DNA from: Acarospora socialis
Lineage: Eukaryota; Ascomycota; Lecanoromycetes; Acarosporales; Acarosporaceae
Direction: 5' to 3'
Assembly (NCBI GenBank): GCA_025617375.2
Contig: JAMYGW020000008.1
Span: 1,054,001-1,118,000, forward strand
DNA length: 64,000 bases
Shown here: positions 34,314-46,332 of the stretch, piece by piece
Layout of the letters: each line of letters opens with the position of its first letter
How positions within the stretch are numbered: the first letter of the stretch is position 1
Program-made: the position numbers and the translations under genes
Notes under the pieces: generated by a model
What the model was told of the DNA's origin: nothing
The model's database searches: none
What the model saw: the letters and a program-made list of their open reading frames with translations, nothing else

Positions 34314-37300
34314 TCAGTCCAGCACGACGGCATCTTCCTGCGTTTGTCCTTCCTTCTTCACCGCAACCGCACCGGCACCATCCGCGCCCTCAGCAGCGAC
34401 ATTAGACTCCTCAGTCTTCGGCCGCGCGCCGACGGCAAAGCTCCTGACCAGCTCGTCCAATTTCCCCACAAGACCCTCGACACCATCCACGCTCGCGACG
34501 ATGCCGGTCCGGAGTCCAAACCAGCCCTCGCCTCTATCGACCCACAATGCCCGCACCGCATTCTCGAAATTCGGTGCAAGAGTACCGAGTTCGTCGGTGC
34601 TGCGGGCGTCGCTCAGGAACCATTTGACCTCGTCGCGTCGCTGCTTTAAGCGCACGTCGAACCGGCATTTCGGGTTGGCGTACCGGATCTGGAACCATTC
34701 TGCCGATCGGGCTATGACGACAGGGGGGTTTGACTCGGCAGTGCTGTCGTGCGAGGCTTCGACGGCGTCGAGGGCTCGGAGGAGGGGGAGCGTGATGCCG
34801 AGGAGGAGGGTGACGTGTTCGAGGCCGGCGGGGGCGTTGAGGAGGGTGGTGAGGAAGTCCATGATGCGGAGGTGGGGGTTGGCTTTGTGGAAGGTGATGC
34901 GCATTGCGGCGTCGCTGGTGAAGTTGATGTGTGCCTTCAAGGGGAGCGGGTTGGAAGAGTATGTGAAGGTGATTTGGCTGAGGGATATGGTTTCGTAATT
35001 GAGATTGTACGGCTTGAGGACTTCGAGGAAGCGGATGAGGCGCTCGATGCGTGTTAGTCGATCGAGGAGGGCGGGGATGATGGGTTGGCCCACGGGGCTG
35101 AGGAGTCGGACGGCGAAGGCGCCGGATGATGGGTGGAATGCTAGGGAGGAATCGACGTGGGAGGTAAGGAGTTCGATCTGAGGGATGGGTGTTACCATAC
35201 GGGCCTCAGCGAGGAGGATAGCGTTTCCGGAAGAGGTGTCATTACGGCCCGAAGAGCTCTCCATGCCACGGAACGTGACTTTGATCACTTCATGAGCCCA
35301 TGGTAAGCCCAGCCGTTTGGTGCTGCGTAAGAAAGAGGGAACCACATTCTGACTGAAGCGGATGTAAAGTATCGGCACGTTCGTACGGGGCACTGCAGTC
35401 GAGGGCACGCTCAAGGTATGTCGGAGGCCAAGGTGGAACAGGTAGCGGCTATTGACGTAGTACGAAATCATGCCCGCAGCAATATTCTCAAGCTTAGAGA
35501 GGTATGCGTATGACGATGTTGGTGTAAAGACTGGCAACGAGTCCGAAGGAATCAAATGTGCCGCATTGATGGTGTTGCTCAGAGACAACGATCCACTGGA
35601 CTGCGTCTCGATTATCCACCACGACTCACCCCCTCTGCTGCTGGCGCAAGCAACGAGCCAGTTTCTACTCCAAGATTTTCGGCGGAATACCGAGACTCTG
35701 AGCATGTCCCGTGGAAACCAGCGTTCCATGTCCTCCTGCCTGATCTGGCGACCTTTGATCAATTCCCACCCCGTCGTCCTAGCCCGCAGGGCAATCTCCT
35801 CTTGTGCCACAAACCATCTTAGATTCGCCAGCCGAGTGGCCGCATCAGTCGCAGGATGCGGTAAGAGGTTCAGGTCACGCTCCACACGAGTGAACAAGTA
35901 CGAAGTCGGCTGTAATGTGAAGGTACCAGAAAGAGGTTCGATGGTGACAGTAACGTGCTTTGAAGATGTAAGTTGGACTTCGAGAGTGTTCAAGATAGGT
36001 TCGGTCAGGGATCTTGATAGAATTAGAGAAAGCGTTTTATTGGCGTATAGAGTGTCTTCCATGAGCTTGTCGCGGATGGACTTGAAGATATAAAACGAGT
36101 GCAATGCAATGGCCTTTTGGACTATTGCTTCCATCGATAACTCGGCCAAGTCGATGGTCAGAAGCGCATCGTTCACCTCTTTACCGTCTCGGATCCAGCG
36201 TACCGCAATGTACGGTGTTACCTCAGCATTTGCCCTAATGGGATCTTTCCGTCGGCCACTTTTGATGCCTATCTCTAGCCAGCTCTTCCCTCCCGGCCTG
36301 TTCAACCAGTACTGAACAACAAGTGTTCTATGTAACGGTTCGATTCTCAACGACTCCGTCCAGTGATTTCGAGCCAGGTCAAACGCTTGAGTTCTCAATA
36401 CGTTGATCTTGTATGTCAGCACAAAGTCGTGCAAAAAGTTGTAACAGCCGACCAACCCCTCATTTTTCAACGCATCATTGGCTTTGCCTTCTATTTCATC
36501 ACGCAATCTGCCATTTGGTAGTTCGGAAGGTGAGGGCGAAAAGGTGAACCGAAAGTCAATGAAATACAGTTGGGAAGAGGGATCCTCGTCGGCTATAGAT
36601 AGGTCCACCTCGAACTCATTAGCTACGCTGAAGGTCGCTCGCCCAGAGGCTATGGAGAAAGTGCGGAATCGCGGGGGTATCGTTTCGTGAAGGTTGAGCC
36701 GTATGGACAGTAAGGTGTTTATGTTGCGCAACGCCTTCAGCATTTGCTGAGGCGTCAAAGGATCAGGCGGGATGTACCCAAGCTGGGTCTAGATTAGCAG
36801 TTGATGATATACAGAATCACCATGAGGCCTACATCTGGCAACCACGACGCCTTTCCAGTGGACAGTACCTCCAGAGAGGTCTTTAAGTCTGGATTAGGCA
36901 TTTTCGCTGGCCCTAGATTCCTCTTGAGTTCCCCCATCCAGCCTCCAGCATCGTCGTATAGACCCTTTTGCCTGTCCAGCCACACCTTCAGATCGATCGC
37001 TCTACTGACATCTGCAGCCTGCCGGCTCCATTGGGAGAGCACCAGTAACTTGATGAATTGTGCTCTCCGATCTTGCGCAAAGTTCAGCAAACGTAACTTC
37101 TTCTGCACGTTGGCTTGGGAAGAGGTGCCCGCGACAGTCCCGTTCACATGAATTTGGAGATGGTTTGAATTGCTTTGTTGCGGTTGTTGCGGGATCTGCA
37201 TCGCTGACATATCGTTAACGACCTGAGTTAGATCATTGAAGCTCTCCTGAACAAGTCTGGTAATGAGCTTGGACAACGGCAGGTAGCCGAAGGTGATGTG

Positions 37301-37576
37301 CTCAATCTCAGGCGGAAGCTGGCGGAAAGGATTCGCTGCGTCTGGCGGAGCGGTCGCGACATCATCCAGTGATGAGGATTTGCCGTTAGTGAGTACGCCA
37401 TTGCGCGAGGTAGACGAGCCGTTGACCTGGGCGACCCCGTTTGTGAGACCGTCCAGTACCCTCCTCTTGTCATCCATTGCCTCATAACCCCCTGGTACTC
37501 CATTCGTTCTCGAATCCGTTTCTCTGAACGAACTCGCACCACTCAAGCTAGGGTCTTCCATGATGATGCCTGGCAT
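34314..37576 (-). CDS. MED14: Mediator complex subunit 14 (Rgr1)
   Basis: Backbone subunit of Mediator, bridging regulators and RNA polymerase II. Exons 36833-37576 and 34314-36782 (intron 50 nt), 1070 residues. N-terminal part: RQLPPEIEHITFGYLPLSKL and the conserved block with LLVLSQWSRQA and IDLKVWLDRQK. Across the intron, SWLPDLGYIPPDPLTPQQML is rebuilt, a family signature. The long remainder contains HDFVLTYKINVLRTQAF and VVQYWLNRPGG, as in fungal Rgr1. I chose the ATG at 37576 (MPGIIMEDP), the first ATG of the frame and similar to other fungal starts. The C-terminal about 40 residues are Ala/Gly/Glu-rich and probably disordered. Confidence 0.92.
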
Positions 37577-38052
37577 CGCTTCCACCCCCCACGACCCCAC
37601 CGCCGTCGCACCTTTCAGATCCAGCTCCAGATGTCCCACCCCCCCAGCCTCTGATCGCTTTGTAGCCTCTATTCTGAGTTCTTATGTTCCATGTGAGGGT
37701 GCCTTAGGCCGTAGCGGAGAAACAGTCGCAGCGACCAAGGAACGCTATCGGTGTCGCCGAGAAGTCATCGAAGGTCTGTCAGGTACTGCACTGACCACAA
37801 AGGGAATAGGAGCGAGTTTGAGAGGTATCTGAAAGGGAGCGATACAGCGCAGTCAAAGAGTGGAGATATGAATAAATGCACAAGCGTGGTAATGTCAAGG
37901 TTGCATGGGAAGAGGTGAATGGGCTGTCATGACGGTACGGGAGTGTAATATTATTGTACGGTCGAAGAAGGGCGGCAGACAAAGTTCCAGCGGTTCTACC
38001 TGGGGTACCGACTTTAGCGCGAGGTGTGATGTGATGGCGGTGGTATCAAAAG

Positions 38053-38077
38053 TACCAAGGTACACAGGTACTTGGTA
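38053..38077. repeat. Inverted repeat TACCAAG / CTTGGTA
   Basis: 7-bp perfect arms over an 11-nt centre that is itself partly palindromic (GTAC..GGTA). Lies about 480 bases upstream of MED14. Possible regulatory site; no function shown. Confidence 0.35.
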
Positions 38078-38143
38078 TTTTACTGGTATCTTACCATAAG
38101 CGTTGTAAAATTAAAATAACGTCTGAAGGGACATGGTTACAAT

Positions 38144-38160
38144 GATAATAATAATAATAA
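38144..38160. repeat. ATA microsatellite
   Basis: Short run of ATA/AAT triplets in intergenic DNA. Confidence 0.8.
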
Positions 38161-38922
38161 CTGAACGTTTACTCGGACCATAAAATCAATGTTAGACAAT
38201 ATAGGTACCTAATGATGGGACTATTCTCAGTTCTCAACTATCCCATTGTAGTCAGATATGCTTCATGTCAATAAGGTAATCTTACTGTCATTGTTGTTTT
38301 ACTCTGGTCTGCGCTGTACTGTTTGATCTGACATTACCTTATTCACAAGGCCATCAATGAACCCCTGCAACACGGAACCCCATCCCCACCACTACGAAGG
38401 GTCCTTGTCCCGCCTGATGGTTGAGTCTACAAACATGCTACCAGTTGACTAATTGTCTACAATCAGACCCCGCCAAGCAATAAAGCATTGAAAGAAGAGG
38501 GCAGCAGACAACTGGATCTCAAAACAAGAGCTGCTTACCTTACCTTACCTGAATCATCAAAACTGTACAATAACTACTTGTTGCACGTTCGCATAACAAT
38601 GCTGAAGATCTCCCGAGTTCCGGCGCATTCAGACGGTTTCGCTCTAGCATCTACGCCTAAGAGCTGTCACCTGCGATAACCAGAGTAACACTACAGAAGC
38701 GACTCGACTCGACTCCTCTTTACCTTATCGTCTCGACTGCTCGGTTATGGATGTCGATATCTGGTCGAGTGTGAGGGAGCACAGAGAGGGAGCTGTGGAT
38801 TACACCTCGATTGTTCAATCGTGCACCTGAACGTTCCTCGGTACGCATCCACCAATCAGGATTAAGCAAACGCAGCAGCTGTGTTACCGCTGCAGGAGAG
38901 CGGGTATCGGCCATGGTTCGTC

Positions 38923-41011
38923 GATGGATGGGTATCCTCTCAGTCTCCCAGTCTATGAGTCTGACCATGTTTGAAAGGTCCCCAGGACCGATCCTCCTCC
39001 TCAGAGACCACTTCCGCCCTTCCGACAACCCTCAAATGCAAAGGCTTCCTTTCAATCGCCGACTCCATCGTTCGAGGCGGACGACGAGGGCACCGACTCG
39101 GAGAGCGCCGGCATGGAGCCAGAGCACGACCAGGCGGAGAGGACTGAAACACCGCAATACCCAGGGGAAGACACGCGGTTGACAAGCAAGAAGGAGCTGT
39201 CTGGATGGTACAGTTATGGTTGGGCTGCTGAGGTTTTCGTGGTTTGTGGAGTCGGTGGGCCTAACCGTGGACGCTTCTGGCCTTTCAACATGAGCTGATT
39301 GCGTTCCAATGCAGGGTCATTCATCCCAATCACGTTGGAGCAACTTGCAAGGGAGCGCGGGGTGCTGTTGGCCGATAAATCTACACCGTGTCGTGCCAGC
39401 TTCGAGGGTGCGAGACCAACGAGCCCTAACTACGTCGAATCTGCCGCCTTGTTTTCTCGTAACACAAAACCGCATCAGAGCACAGACCAATGCATCATTT
39501 ACCTTCTCGGATCGGAGATCAATACTGCCAGTTTCGCCATGTACACATTTTCTTTGAGCGTCCTCATACAAGCTCTGATAATCATATCCATGTCTGGCGC
39601 TGCCGACCACGGTGTTTACCGCAAGACCCTTCTTCTATGCTTTGCATTTACCGGCGCTGTAGCGACAATGCTATTTCTTGCAATCGTTCCGAAAGTTTAC
39701 TTGCTCGGAGCGCTTCTCGCAATCATCTCCAACACATGTTTTGGTGCATCTTTCGTACTTTTGAACTCTTTCCTACCAGTCCTTGTTCGGCGTCATCCAT
39801 CCACGCAATATCGAACAGTCGAGCAACCACACCGATCCCAGATGATACGCGAGCACAACGAAGACTCAGATTCTACCACGGAGGACATCACTGCCGAAAA
39901 CATGCATGATTCCACGGCGGCGCTACTGCCAAACACACACCCTAACCCTACCAAGCCAGGCACCCCACCAACCTCACCCGAACTTCAACTCTCGACGAAA
40001 ATCTCATCATACGGCATCGGCATAGGTTACATCGCGGCCGTGCTCGTGCAGACCTTTGCCATCTTCATCATCGTCCTCACCGGCTCCACCACCTTCTCCC
40101 TCCGCCTCGTCCTATTCGCCATCGGCGCGTGGTGGTTCGTCTTCTCCATCCCAGCCGCCATCTGGCTCCGACCCCGCCCGGGTCCCCCACTCCCTTCCTC
40201 CGATCCCAACAAGCCCGGCCGCAGCTGGACCGGCTACATCCTCTACGCGTGGCGGTCGCTCGGCAAAACCATCCTGCGGGCCCGGCACCTCCGCGACGTC
40301 GTCCTCTTCCTGGGCGCGTGGTTCCTCCTCAGCGACGGCATCGCCACCGTCTCCGGCACCGCCGTCCTGTTCGCCAAGACCCAACTGCAGATGAAACCCG
40401 CCGCGCTGGCCCTCATCAACGTCATCGCCACCCTCTCCGGCGTCCTCGGCGCCTTCACCTGGTCCTCCCTCTCCCGCCGCCTGCACCTCCGCCCGTCGCA
40501 AACCATCATCGCCTGCATCGTCCTCTTCGAACTCATCCCCCTCTACGGCCTCCTCGGCTACGTCCCCGCCGTCCAGCGCCTCGGCGTCCTTGGCCTCCAG
40601 CAGCCCTGGGAAATGTACCCCCTCGGCGCCATCTACGGCTTCGTCCTCGGCGGCCTGTCTAGCTACTGCCGCAGCCTCTTCGGCGAACTCATCCCGCCGG
40701 GCTCCGAGGCGGCGTTTTACGCCCTCTACGCGATCACCGATAAGGGGTCCAGTGTGTTTGGGCCGGCGATTGTCGGCGTGATTACGGATCGCTATGGCGA
40801 GATCAGACCAGCGTTTGTTTTTTTGGCGGTCCTGATTGCGGTGCCGTTGCCGGTTATGATGGCTGTGGATGTGGAGAGGGGGCGGAGGGAGGGGCTGGAG
40901 ATGGCGAGGGAGCTGGAGGGGAGGAAGGAAGGTGGGGGTGAGGGTGAGAGGACGGCGTTAATGCGTGAGGAAGTGGGCGAGGGGCCGGGGAGGGACAGTA
41001 CGTCTGATTAG
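38923..41011 (+). CDS. ATG22: Autophagy-related protein 22 (vacuolar amino acid exporter, MFS)
   Basis: Vacuolar membrane permease that exports amino acids released from autophagic bodies. Main exons 38986-39254 and 39315-41011 (intron 60 nt). A tiny first exon, ATGGATGG at 38923-38930, plus a 55-nt intron (GTATCC..CCCAG) gives a start MDGTDPPQRP in perfect frame, for 657 residues in all. The conservative alternative is the ATG at 39113. Motifs: [19 protein letters not shown], then [44 protein letters not shown] and [19 protein letters not shown]. About 11-12 hydrophobic spans are separated by a long cytosolic loop rich in Thr/Asp/Glu. The C-terminal tail is Glu/Gly/Arg-rich, where base composition flips to G. 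Confidence 0.9.
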
Positions 41012-42062
41012 TTTTTCATGGCGGGGGGTTTAGTGGTGCTGTCCGGAGCGATTGGCGCCTAACCTGTGGTTCAATATATTTACAAGCTGGGGTATGTAGT
41101 TCCGGAGCCAGAGCTTTACTCTCCGATTAGTCGCACATAGTCGATATTCAAAGACCTCTACAAGTATTGCTTATGGCAACGTTGCTTCAAGATCATGATC
41201 AGATAACGGACCCGATGAGAACAAGTATCCGCATATTCTACAAAGCTTTATGATTGGAAAAAGTGGGAGCCCGACCGAATAAGGAAGAACACTGCGGAAC
41301 CCGTGCGGAGTCGCTGCGCTTTTCTTTGATAGTGTTGGAGGAGACCCTGTGAGCGCTGAAAGCACGAGAGACGGAGGTGAGGAGGGAAACTTGTAGGATA
41401 GATAAAGCAGGAGCTGATGGAGACGGGCCTGGTCGTCTGTGTCGTGCAGGTGGTGTCGATCTAACTCGGCGCTTGGTCGTGTTCCCAGCGCAGTCCGCAG
41501 TGGCGTGCACGTAAATCTCTACGGAGAAAGGGACTTGGTGGCTGTGGATGTCTCGGTAGGATCGGCAGTTGGTGATCGGATAAGTCTTATCGGGTATTTT
41601 GCCAGTGAGTTTGATGATGTTGATGTTGACGCAGTTAGCTGAGAACAGGTGGGTATTTGGCAAGGCATTGGGTTGATCGTTAGGGTCTTGTGGGGATAGA
41701 GAATTTGGGAGAAGAGAGTAAGATGATGGATGGAGATCGGAGGAATTATTTGGGCGTTATCTCTGATTAGTTACTCTGTAGTCGTTGTGGACCATGGGTC
41801 GTTGAAACGAAAGAAGTGTACTTGGAGGTTGGGGCGACGCTCGAGGAAAGAGACGTCTTGGCAGAGACGTGCAGGAGCTGGGAGAGGTGTCCCTCTGGAG
41901 GAAAATTCGAGGAGACCTAAGTGCGGGTGCTCTCTGCTGCGCTTCAGCAAAGATGATGTGAGGTAAAACGCAGATGCCGGCCGTTTGACATATTGACTGC
42001 TGTGATATCTTAGCAGATAGGAGATGAAGGGACCATATCCCTGAATCCGAACCTTCCCACAC
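41012..42062. other. Convergent intergenic region, 1.05 kb
   Basis: 3' flanks of ATG22 and the hypothetical gene. The minus-strand frame stays open through 41771-42062, but the spliced gene model ends at 42063, so I treat this as read-through of a non-coding 3' flank. Confidence 0.45.
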
Positions 42063-42711
42063 TCATGCCACAACCTCAACATCAATGGAGTTTGAGTGGG
42101 GAATTGTGAGGCCGCCGCCTTCCCGGTAGTCTTGAAGTCCGAGCATAACATGCTTATGGTTCTACGAACAGGGATAGTCCTTATCCGGGAACAGAAGTTT
42201 GACCCGTGCTGACGTACCTCCATCAAACCGTAATCCCACCATCCAATATACGCCTTTGGCATCAGCAGCTTGTAATGACCCCCAACCTCCAAGCCAAACC
42301 ACCAGCACAGCCGGATCCGTATTTGACGAGTAATGTTATCTCCAGGCAGTATCGTGCTGAAACCGTTTTCAGCGCTCACGGGCACTTCTTCGTCATCGAT
42401 CTCACAATCTGGGAATTCATGGTACACTGCAACACCTTCTGCGACGGATCTGTCGTCCGCCTTGTAGAAGAGATAGCATTGTTGATCGTTCCAGCCGGTG
42501 CCTGGGATGCCACCGTTGCGGATCGTGATCGGCTGGTCTCCAGAGTCTGAATGATAGTGAAGCTGGGCGTTCAAGACGAAGTACTTCTTCTCTTTATCTG
42601 CGAGGGATAGAGTTCGTGGTCCGGATATCGTTACAGAGAAGCGCGGAGTACCAGGTCTGGAGTCGGTGGTTTTAGCACGTCATACCGAGTTGATTGACTC
42701 TGTGGCCACAT
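42063..42711 (-). CDS. Hypothetical protein with apparent 29-nt intron
   Basis: Not named. Best model: exons 42686-42711, 42218-42656 and 42063-42161, 187 residues. The second intron (56 nt, GTACGT..TCGTAG) is normal, and after it the tail LGLQDYREGGGLTIPHSNSIDVEVVA ends at a stop in phase. The body has beta-sandwich-like features: PRFSVTISGPRTLSL, QPITIRNGGIPGTGWND, YKLLMPKAYIGWWDYG. This is a pattern of small fungal proteins that I have seen annotated only as hypothetical. The first junction, GTATGA..CTCCAG, is only 29 nt, well below usual intron size, yet it keeps frame and provides the only nearby start (MWPQSQST). A sequencing indel or an upstream exon could also explain it. Confidence 0.6.
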
Positions 42712-44096
42712 AATGGACGTATGAATAGGAGATTTACTGTTGCACGGAGTACTCTTCCACTGGCTTTTCCTGGTACCTGCGTATCTCTTCTTTCCACCTC
42801 TTACTCTCTTCCAGAGGCATGATTGATAGTGCGGGAAAAAAAAGCACAGAATAAGATTGCACAGTAGAAAGGCCAAGTCACGAAGTCTTTAGATGAAGGA
42901 TGATGAAACCCAGAGTAGGGTGGAGTATGGACACGAGAAGCAGCAAAATATCTCCCACTGTTGCTACAATGAGAGATGCCGGGACATGACCCAGCCACTT
43001 AGCCGGCACCCTCCTTAGTCGTAGAATGCGGCGTAACTGGGATCTAGACTTGCTGAAATTTCGGCGCACACTTGTAGTCATTGGAATAGTGTCATCAACA
43101 AGACCCTATAAGGAAGTACTGAAAGAAGTAGTATTGGCCGATTGAGGTGCGGCGAAAGTCAAATTAGTCCTCCGAACCAACTCACTGGAGAAGCTAAGGT
43201 ACTAAGCAGAACGGGTTTTACGAAGAGGAAGTATCTCGATCGTGGAGAATTCCCAGAGATAAAACTAAGAGCAGTCACACTAGGTCTGGAGAGTACTCGG
43301 TGCAACTGGAGTTAGTTTGACGGTACCTTACTCCATAAGAGCGACCTTGTGAGTAAGTAAAATGCTTGGTCGAACATAGAGCTTCAAGAACACGTCAGCC
43401 TCACACTGCCTCCGACTACAATGTTGTTGGTCACTGCCTCCGAAACTCGGTTGTCAAACTACAGCAGAGACCTGGCCGACGAGGGTCTTCGAAACGTAGT
43501 GGAAGCTGAAACAGTACATAGAAGCCATCCTCTACTTGTGCCTAAGATAGATTACTCCAAGTGCTCGACTGCACTTACTTTAGCCAAACAATCAATAATA
43601 TCATCCGAGATATGTTCGCTGAAGCAGAGGCTGTGCTTCCAGAAGCCTCCTGCGTCCGAGGGGGAGGCTGTAGTCGGAGTTTCAGCTACTACCGCGCCAG
43701 AGATGTTTCATGTTGCCGTGACTTTTTGACAGGTTGCTTTATCATCAGAGATTGAGTACCGTGCTGACCCTCAGCTTCTTCTCTTTTCAACTGGATGTTG
43801 GTCACGATGTAAACTAATGATGTACCTTATGTAAGCAAAGTGTGGTTCTAAATCCTACGATCCCGCATACCAAAAGGTGACTATGACTAATAGGATGTTA
43901 GCGAAGATGAAAGCTGTCCTGAGCGGGCCGGCAGCCCCCTTGACAATTTATAACTGCGGGCTATCTCCACAACTCCCTTCTTCAAACCACATCTGTCCAT
44001 TTCCCCATCAACTTCCAAAAACCCCTTTCTTCTGCCAGGAGTAGCAGTACTACCTGTCCTTGTTTACTCCTTTCAATTTCCTCTTCCAGTATCACC
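42712..44096. other. Gene-poor stretch, 1.4 kb
   Basis: Divergent flank between the hypothetical gene and PDI1. Open frames such as 43421-43729 are not recognisable. The last 100 bases are pyrimidine-rich, as usual for a fungal 5' UTR of a highly expressed gene. Confidence 0.45.
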
Positions 44097-45960
44097 ATGC
44101 GTAATTTCAGGAGTGTTGCCCTTGGCCTCGTGGGAGCTGCCGCGGTAGCAGCGGCCTCCGACGTCCACGACCTGAAGAAGGACACCTTCAATGACTTCAT
44201 AAAGTCACACGATCTTGTCCTGGCTGAGTTCTTCGCACCGTGGTGTGGTCACTGCAAAGCACTCGCCCCCGAGTACGAGGAGGCCGCCACCACACTCAAG
44301 GAGAAAGACATTCCATTAGTCAAGGTCGACTGCACAGAGGAAGCCGAGCTTTGTAAAGACTACGGCGTTGAGGGATATCCGACTGTAAAGGTCTTCCGGG
44401 GTCCAGATAATGTTACACCATACGCCGGGCAGAGGAAAGCACCTGCGTGAGTAGCTCCAGATTCAGCTCGCCCGTCTGTGAGACTGACACACCGACTTAG
44501 CATTGTTTCGTACATGACCAAGCAGCTATTACCGTCCGTTTCTATCCTTACCAAGGATACTCTCGAGGAGTTCAAGACAGCAGACAAGGTCGTTCTGGTC
44601 GCCTACATCGACGCTGACGACAAATCGTCAAACGCCACCTTCAGCGAGGTAGCGGAAACACACCGAGACACTTACCTCTTCGGTGCGACCAATGATGCCT
44701 CTTTGGCAAAGGCCGAAGGCGTCAAGCAACCGTCCATTGTATTGTACAAATCGTTCGATGAGGGCAAGAACACTTTCACGGAGAAGTTCGACAAGGCCGA
44801 AATCGAGAAATTCGCCAAGACGGCATCCATACCGTTGGTTGGGGAAGTGGGCCCGGAGACATACGCTGGCTACATGGCCGTAAGTAGTCCCGCATCATTG
44901 TGATCTTGGCGAAGCTGATTTTTCCGTTCTAGGCTGGCATTCCTCTTGCATACATCTTCGCCGAGACGCCTGAGGAGCGCACCGAGTTCGCCGAGTCTCT
45001 GAAGGACATTGCACAAAAACACAAGGGCGCCATCAACTTCGCAGTCATCGACGCGAAAGCGTATGGCTCTCACGCTGGCAACTTAAACCTTGAAGTCAAC
45101 CAATGGCCCGCCTTCGCCATCCAGGAGACGGTCAAGAACCAGAAATTTCCTCTCGACCAGAAGAAGAAGCTCAGCGCAAAGGAGATCGGCAAGTTCGTCC
45201 AGGACTTCGTTGACGGCAAGATCGAGCCAAGCATCAAGTCTGAGCCCATCCCCGAGAAGCAGGACGGTCCCGTACATGTGATTGTGGCCCACAACTACAA
45301 CGACATCGTCATGGACAAGGACAAGGACGTTCTCGTCGAATTCTACGCCCCATGGTGTGGCCACTGCAAAGCGTATGTTCCCCATTCCCCACCTTCACCC
45401 ATCCTCCAGGCACAGCTAACCGCAACACCAGTCTCGCTCCCAAATACGAAGAACTAGCCGCCTTCTACTTCAACGACCCGACCTTCTCCAAACAAGTCAC
45501 CATCGCCAAAGTCGACGCGACCGCCAACGACGTCCCCGACGAGATCGCCGGCTTCCCCACCATCAAGCTCTTCCCCGCCGGCGCCAAGTCCGACCCGGTC
45601 ACGTACTCGGGCTCGCGCACCGTCGAGGACCTCGCCACCTTTGTCAAGGAGAACGGCAAACACAAGGTCGACGCTTACGTCGTCAACGACACCGACGAGG
45701 CCGAAATGCCCGACGCCGAGGAGATGGGTAAGCAGGCCCCTGCTGCGACCGAGAAGGCGAGTTCCGCCACCGAGAAGGCCAAGTCCGCGGGCACCAAGGC
45801 CAGCACCAAGGCCAAATCTGCCGGCGAGAAGGCCAAGGAGAAGGCGACGGAGGGCGTGGGGTCTAAGGTCAAGAGCGTGGTGAGCGAGGCGGCGGAGGCG
45901 GTCAAGACCGCGGTGGCGGATACCGATGGTAGTGACGGCGTGGAGCATGATGAGTTGTAG
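44097..45960 (+). CDS. PDI1: Protein disulfide-isomerase
   Basis: ER lumen oxidoreductase forming and shuffling disulfides in secreted proteins. Exons 44097-44446, 44501-44879, 44933-45372 and 45432-45960 (introns 54, 53 and 59 nt), 565 residues. Signal peptide RSVALGLVGAAAVAAA; first thioredoxin domain with EFFAPWCGHCKAL; two non-catalytic thioredoxin-like domains (LLPSVSILTKDTLEEF; AGIPLAYIFAE); second active domain EFYAPWCGHCKAL (the Ala codon is split by intron 3); and C-terminal retention signal HDEL. Between the last domain and HDEL lies an extra about 60-residue Lys/Ala/Glu-rich region with repeated TEKAKSAG-like units, longer than in yeast Pdi1 and probably helical. Confidence 0.95.
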
Positions 45961-46332
45961 GTGTTGGTGTGGGGTTCATGGTACGGTGTGTGGGTAGATG
46001 GGTGGGTGGGTGTGGCTGGGGCTAGGGGTCATTGATTTTGAGGAACTGTAACTCTTGAATTGGTCATGAAAAACATCTGATGCGATGCAACGAACGTTCT
46101 TCATGTACTTGCATTGATCGAATCGGATGGAATGTGCAATGCAACTCGATGTGGTACCTTCACCTGACTTGATAACTTGTGGGAACACCCTAACTCGGGC
46201 CATCACATAAGTTGAGGTAAGGGAGGGTAGATCGCTGCCTTGACTTCAACCATCGTGCCGCTTTCTATGACGAAACTTCCATCGACGCCAGACTGCCCTT
46301 GCCCTTCATTCCAATCTAGAGCTTCCCACCTC
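45961..46332. other. Convergent intergenic region
   Basis: Begins with a G/T-rich 3' flank of PDI1 including GGTGGGTGGGTG near 46000. Nothing else seen. Confidence 0.45.

Larger units (their letters stand above)
37577..38922. other. Divergent intergenic region, 1.3 kb
   Basis: Between MED14 and ATG22. Contains a near-palindrome at 38053-38077 (TACCAAG ... CTTGGTA), an (ATA)n run at 38144-38160, and TACCTTACCTTACCT near 38537. No exon recognised. Confidence 0.45.

Noticed and set aside
41771-42574. Uninterrupted 267-codon minus-strand frame
   Set aside because: The C-terminal half is random-looking; a GTACGT donor and TCGTAG acceptor give a shorter protein with a more plausible tail.
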